From contig OZ037771.1 in assembly GCA_964035545.1 (NCBI GenBank), positions 10,113,408 to 10,177,407 on the forward strand: DNA of 64,000 nt, given 5' to 3'. The DNA comes from Bugula neritina (taxonomy: Eukaryota; Bryozoa; Gymnolaemata; Cheilostomatida; Bugulidae). The notes under the pieces are model-generated. The model saw only the letters and a list, made by a program, of their open reading frames with translations. It was not told the DNA's origin and searched no databases. A program made the translations under genes and the position numbers. Below, piece after piece: positions 60,312-64,000 of the stretch; positions within the stretch are counted from its first letter, which is position 1, and each line of letters begins with the position of its first letter.

Positions 60312-61812
60312 TGCAACATACTAAAACATGAGCAATATACTGAAAAATGCCTCAGCATACTCAAATATACTGCAAGATGCTGCAACATACGTAAATACAC
60401 TGTAACATACTGAAATACACTGCAACATACTGCAGCATACTGAAGTACACTGTAAAATATTGAAATACACTGCAACACATTGGAATATACTGCAACACAC
60501 TGAAATATACTGCAACATACTGAAATATACTGCAACATACTGCAACATACTAAAGTGCACTGTAACATACTGTAACTTACTGAAATACACGGCAACAAAC
60601 TGTAACATACTGAAACACACTGAAACATACTGAAACATACTGAAACATACTGAGACATACTGAAATACACTGCAACATACTGAAACATACTGAAATATAC
60701 TGAAATATACTAAAATACACTGGAACACATTGAAAAATACTGCAACATACTGAAAGACACTTCAACCCACTGAAGTATAGTGTAATATACGGAAATGTAC
60801 TGTAACATACTGATATTTACTGTAACACACTGAAATATACTGCAACATACTGAAATACACTGTAACATACCGAAATAAACTGCAACATAATGCAACATAC
60901 TGAATTACACTGTAACATACTAAAATACACTGCAACATTCTGCAACATACTTCAACGTACTGAAAGACACTGTAACATAATGAAATACACTGCAACACAT
61001 TGAAATATACCGCAACAGACTGGAATATACTGCAACACATCCAAGTACATCGTAATATACGGACATGTACTGTAACATACTGGAACATACTGAAATACAC
61101 TGCAACAAACTGTAACATACTGAAACACACTGAAACATACTGAAACATGCTGAAACATACTGTAACATACTGAAACACACTGAAACATACTGAAACATAC
61201 TGAGACATACTGAAATACACTGCAACATACTGCAACATACTGAAATATGCTGAAATATACTGAAATACACTGTAACACATTGAAAAATACCGCAACATAC
61301 TGAAAGACACTTCAACTCACTGAAGTATAGTGTAATATACGGAAATGTACTGTAACATACTGATATTTACTGTAACACACTGAAATATACTGCAACATAC
61401 TGAAATACACTGTTACATGCCAAAATAAACTGCAACATACTGCAACATACTGAAATACACTGTAACATACTCAAATACACTGCAACATTCTGCAACATAT
61501 TGAAATATACTGCAACACACTGAAATATACTGCAACACACTGAAATATACTGCAAAACACTGAAATATACTTCAACATACTGCAACATACTGAAAGACAC
61601 TACAACTCACTGAAGTATAGTGCAATATACAGAAATGTACTCTAACATACTGATATTTAATGTTACACACTGAAATATACTACAACATACTGAAATACAC
61701 TGTAACATACCGAAATAAGCTGCAACATACTGCAACATACTGAAATACACTGTAACATGATGAAGTACACTGCAAAACATTGAAATACACTGCAACAAAC
61801 TGAAATATACTG
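60312..61812 (+). repeat. 5,459 bp-family unit, partial fourth copy
   Basis: It is homologous to 54,853-56,353 but more diverged than the first three copies are from one another, then switches at about 61,812 to the D segment and the 4,749-type array. The equivalent junction at the start of the window is near 4,100. Confidence 0.85.
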
Positions 61813-64000
61813 CAACACATCCAAGTAGACTGTAATATACGGACATGTACTGTAACATACTGAAACAAAATGAAATATACTGTAACACTCTGAGTAATAC
61901 TGCAAAATGCTGAAATATACTGTAACACAGTGAAGTATACTGCAAAATTCTGAAACATACTGCAACATACTAAAACATGAGCCATATACTGAAAAATGCC
62001 TCAGCATACTCAAATATACTGCAAGATGCTGCAACATACGTAAATACACTGTAACATACTGAAATACACTGCAACATACTGCAGCATAGTGAAGTACACT
62101 GTAAAATATTGAAATACACTGCAACACATTGGAATATACTGCAACACACTGAAATATACTGCAACATACTGAAATATACTGCAACATACTGCAACATACT
62201 AAAGTGCACTGTAGCATACTGTAACTTACTGAAATACACTGCAACAAACTGTAACATACTGAAACACACTGAAACATACTGAAACATACTGAAACATACT
62301 GTAAGATACTGAAACACACTGAAACATACTGAAACATACTGAGACATACTGAAATACACTGCAACATACTGAAACATACTGAAATATACTGAAATATACT
62401 AAAATACACTGGAACACATTGAAAAATACTGCAACATACTGAAAGACACTTCAACCCACTGAAGTATAGTGTAATATACGGAAATGTACTGTAACATACT
62501 GATATTTACTGTAACACACTAAAATATACTGCAACATACTGAAATACACTGTAACATACCGAAATAAACTGCAACATAATGCAACATACTGAATTACACT
62601 GTAACATACTAAAATACACTGCAACATTCTGCAACATACTTCAACGTACTGAAAGACACTGTAACATAATGAAATACACTGCAACACATTGAAATATACC
62701 GCAACAGACTGGAATATACTGCAACACATCCAAGTACATCGTAATATACGGACATGTACTGTAACATACTGGAACATACAGAAATACACTGCAACAAACT
62801 GTAACATACTGAAACACACTGAAACATACTGAAACATACTGAAACATACTGTAACATACTGAAACACACTGAAACATACTGAAACATACTGAGACATACT
62901 GAAATACACTGCAACATACTGCAACATACTGAAATATACTGAAATATACTGAAATACACTCTAACACATTGAAAAATACCGCAACATACTGAAAGACACT
63001 TCAACTCACTGAAGTATAGTGTAATATACGGAAATGTACTGTAACATACTGATATTTACTGTAACACACTGAAATGAACTGCAACATACTGAAATACACT
63101 GTTACATGCCAAAATAAACTGCAACATACTGCAACATACTGAAATACACTGTAACATACTCAAATACACTGCAACATTCTGCAACATATTGAAATATACT
63201 GCAACACACTGAAATATACTGCAACACACTGAAATATACTGCAAAATACTGAAATATACTTCAACATACTGCAACATACTGAAAGACACTACAACTCACT
63301 GAAGTATAGTGCAATATACAGAAATGTACTCTAACATACTGATATTTAATGTTACACACTGAAATATACTAAAACATACTGAAATACACTGTAACATACC
63401 GAAATAAGCTGCAACATACTGCAACATACTGAAATACACTGTAACATGATGAAGTACACTGCAACACATTGAAATACACTGCAACAAACTGAAATATACT
63501 GCAACATACTGAAATGTACTGCAACATACTGAAATACATTGCAACATATCGAAGTATATCGTAATAAACGGACATGTACTGAAACATACTGAAACACACT
63601 GAAACATACGGAAACATACTGAAACATACTGAAATACACTGCGACAAACTGCAACATACTGAAACATACTGTAACATGATGAAAAACACTGCAACACATT
63701 GAAATATACTGCAACAAACTGAAATATACTGCAACATACTGAAACGTACTGCAACATACTGAAACTAATTGCAACATATCGAAGTATATCGTAAAATACG
63801 GACATGTACTGTAACATACTGAAACACACTGAAACATACTGAAACATACTGAAACATACTGAAACATACTGAGATACACTGCAACATACTGCAACATACT
63901 GAAATACACTGTAACATGATGAAATACACTGCAACACATTGGAATATACTGCAACAAACTGGAATATACTGCAACATACTGAAATGTGCTGCAACATACT
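61813..64000 (+). repeat. Start of a further 4,749-type array
   Basis: It begins with the D segment and follows the block order seen from 4,100 onward. C at 62,961 matches copy 1 (5257), while C at 63,560 and G at 63,643 match copies 2 and 3, so this copy is itself a mosaic. It is cut by the end of the window. Confidence 0.82.

Larger units (their letters stand above)
1..64000 (+). repeat. Decamer satellite array filling the window
   Basis: Every part of the window reads as tandem 10 bp units close to AACATACTGA, with common variants AATACACTGC, AATATACTGC, AACACATTGA and AACAAACTGA. Units keep register for hundreds of base pairs, with rare 9 or 11 bp units. Orientation never inverts. The first 60 bases hold 27 A, 12 T, 13 C and 8 G, so the strand is strongly A-over-T and C-over-G skewed. 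No stretch of unique sequence, gene or RNA gene was seen anywhere, including all regions longer than 300 bp. The unit length, divergence between neighbouring units and near identity between distant higher-order units are typical of eukaryotic satellites that evolve by unequal exchange. Host and chromosomal position are not determinable from this sequence. Confidence 0.97.
57705..64000 (+). repeat. Second copy of the first 6.3 kb of the window (57,704 bp offset)
   Basis: Base 57,705 aligns with base 1, and the match continues to the window end without a length change. All landmarks, junctions, block lengths and private variants compared agree. The first differences found are at 63,560 (C against T at 5856) and 63,643 (G against A at 5939). 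I compared by eye at landmarks and via conceptual translations, not base by base throughout. Confidence 0.88.

Noticed and set aside
1-64000. CRISPR array
   Set aside because: Repeats are contiguous 10 bp units without unique spacers, and there are no associated genes.
1-64000. Telomeric repeat array
   Set aside because: The unit is 10 bp and lacks the G-rich run typical of telomeric repeats; G is the rarest base on the given strand and C-runs are absent.
1-64000. Replication-origin iterons of a plasmid or phage
   Set aside because: Iteron sets are short and lie beside replication genes. Here the repetition runs for 64 kb with no gene.

Overview
The whole 64 kb window is one uninterrupted, head-to-tail satellite (minisatellite) array. 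I found no protein gene, RNA gene, transposon, CRISPR array or other unique sequence in it. The base unit is 10 bp, close to AACATACTGA, with variants such as AATACACTGC, AACACATTGA and AATATACTGC, repeated about 6,400 times with one polarity. This, together with the absence of any gene over 64 kb, points to a eukaryotic nuclear satellite block (heterochromatic, centromeric or subtelomeric in character). The species cannot be named from the sequence. I loosely associate translations of this kind with protist genome assemblies, but I cannot verify that here.

The array is built on at least five nested scales: 10 bp units; sub-repeats of about 230-240 bp marked by a CpG-bearing landmark; blocks of about 260-1,480 bp opened by a recurring header (AAGACACT[T/A]CAAC..GAAGTATAGTG); higher-order units of 1,650, 1,718, 4,336/4,536, 4,749, 4,805 and 5,459 bp; and a 57,704 bp offset at which the end of the window repeats its beginning.

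Layout. 1-~4,100: end of a 5,459-family array. ~4,100-18,346: three tandem 4,749 bp units, each containing nearly two 1,650 bp units. 18,347-~20,140: most of one further 1,650 bp unit. ~20,140-23,880: mosaic of modules found elsewhere. 23,880-37,287: three units of 4,536, 4,336 and 4,536 bp. 37,288-~43,930: 4,805 bp periodicity containing two 1,718 bp units. ~43,935-60,311: three 5,459 bp units, followed by a fourth partial one to ~61,812. ~61,813-64,000: the 4,749-type array begins again.

The most informative signal is recombinational. In each of the three large arrays the middle copy is a chimera: its left part carries the variants of the third copy and its right part those of the first. 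That is the expected product of one unequal crossover turning two copies into three. In the 4.4 kb array a 200 bp length change lies inside the inferred crossover interval. Long open frames exist only because the minus-strand decamer lacks stop codons; 10 is not a multiple of 3, so all three minus frames give the same decapeptide repeat. I treat none of them as genes. Higher-order boundaries are good to about 10-20 bp because the decamer repetition makes junctions ambiguous.
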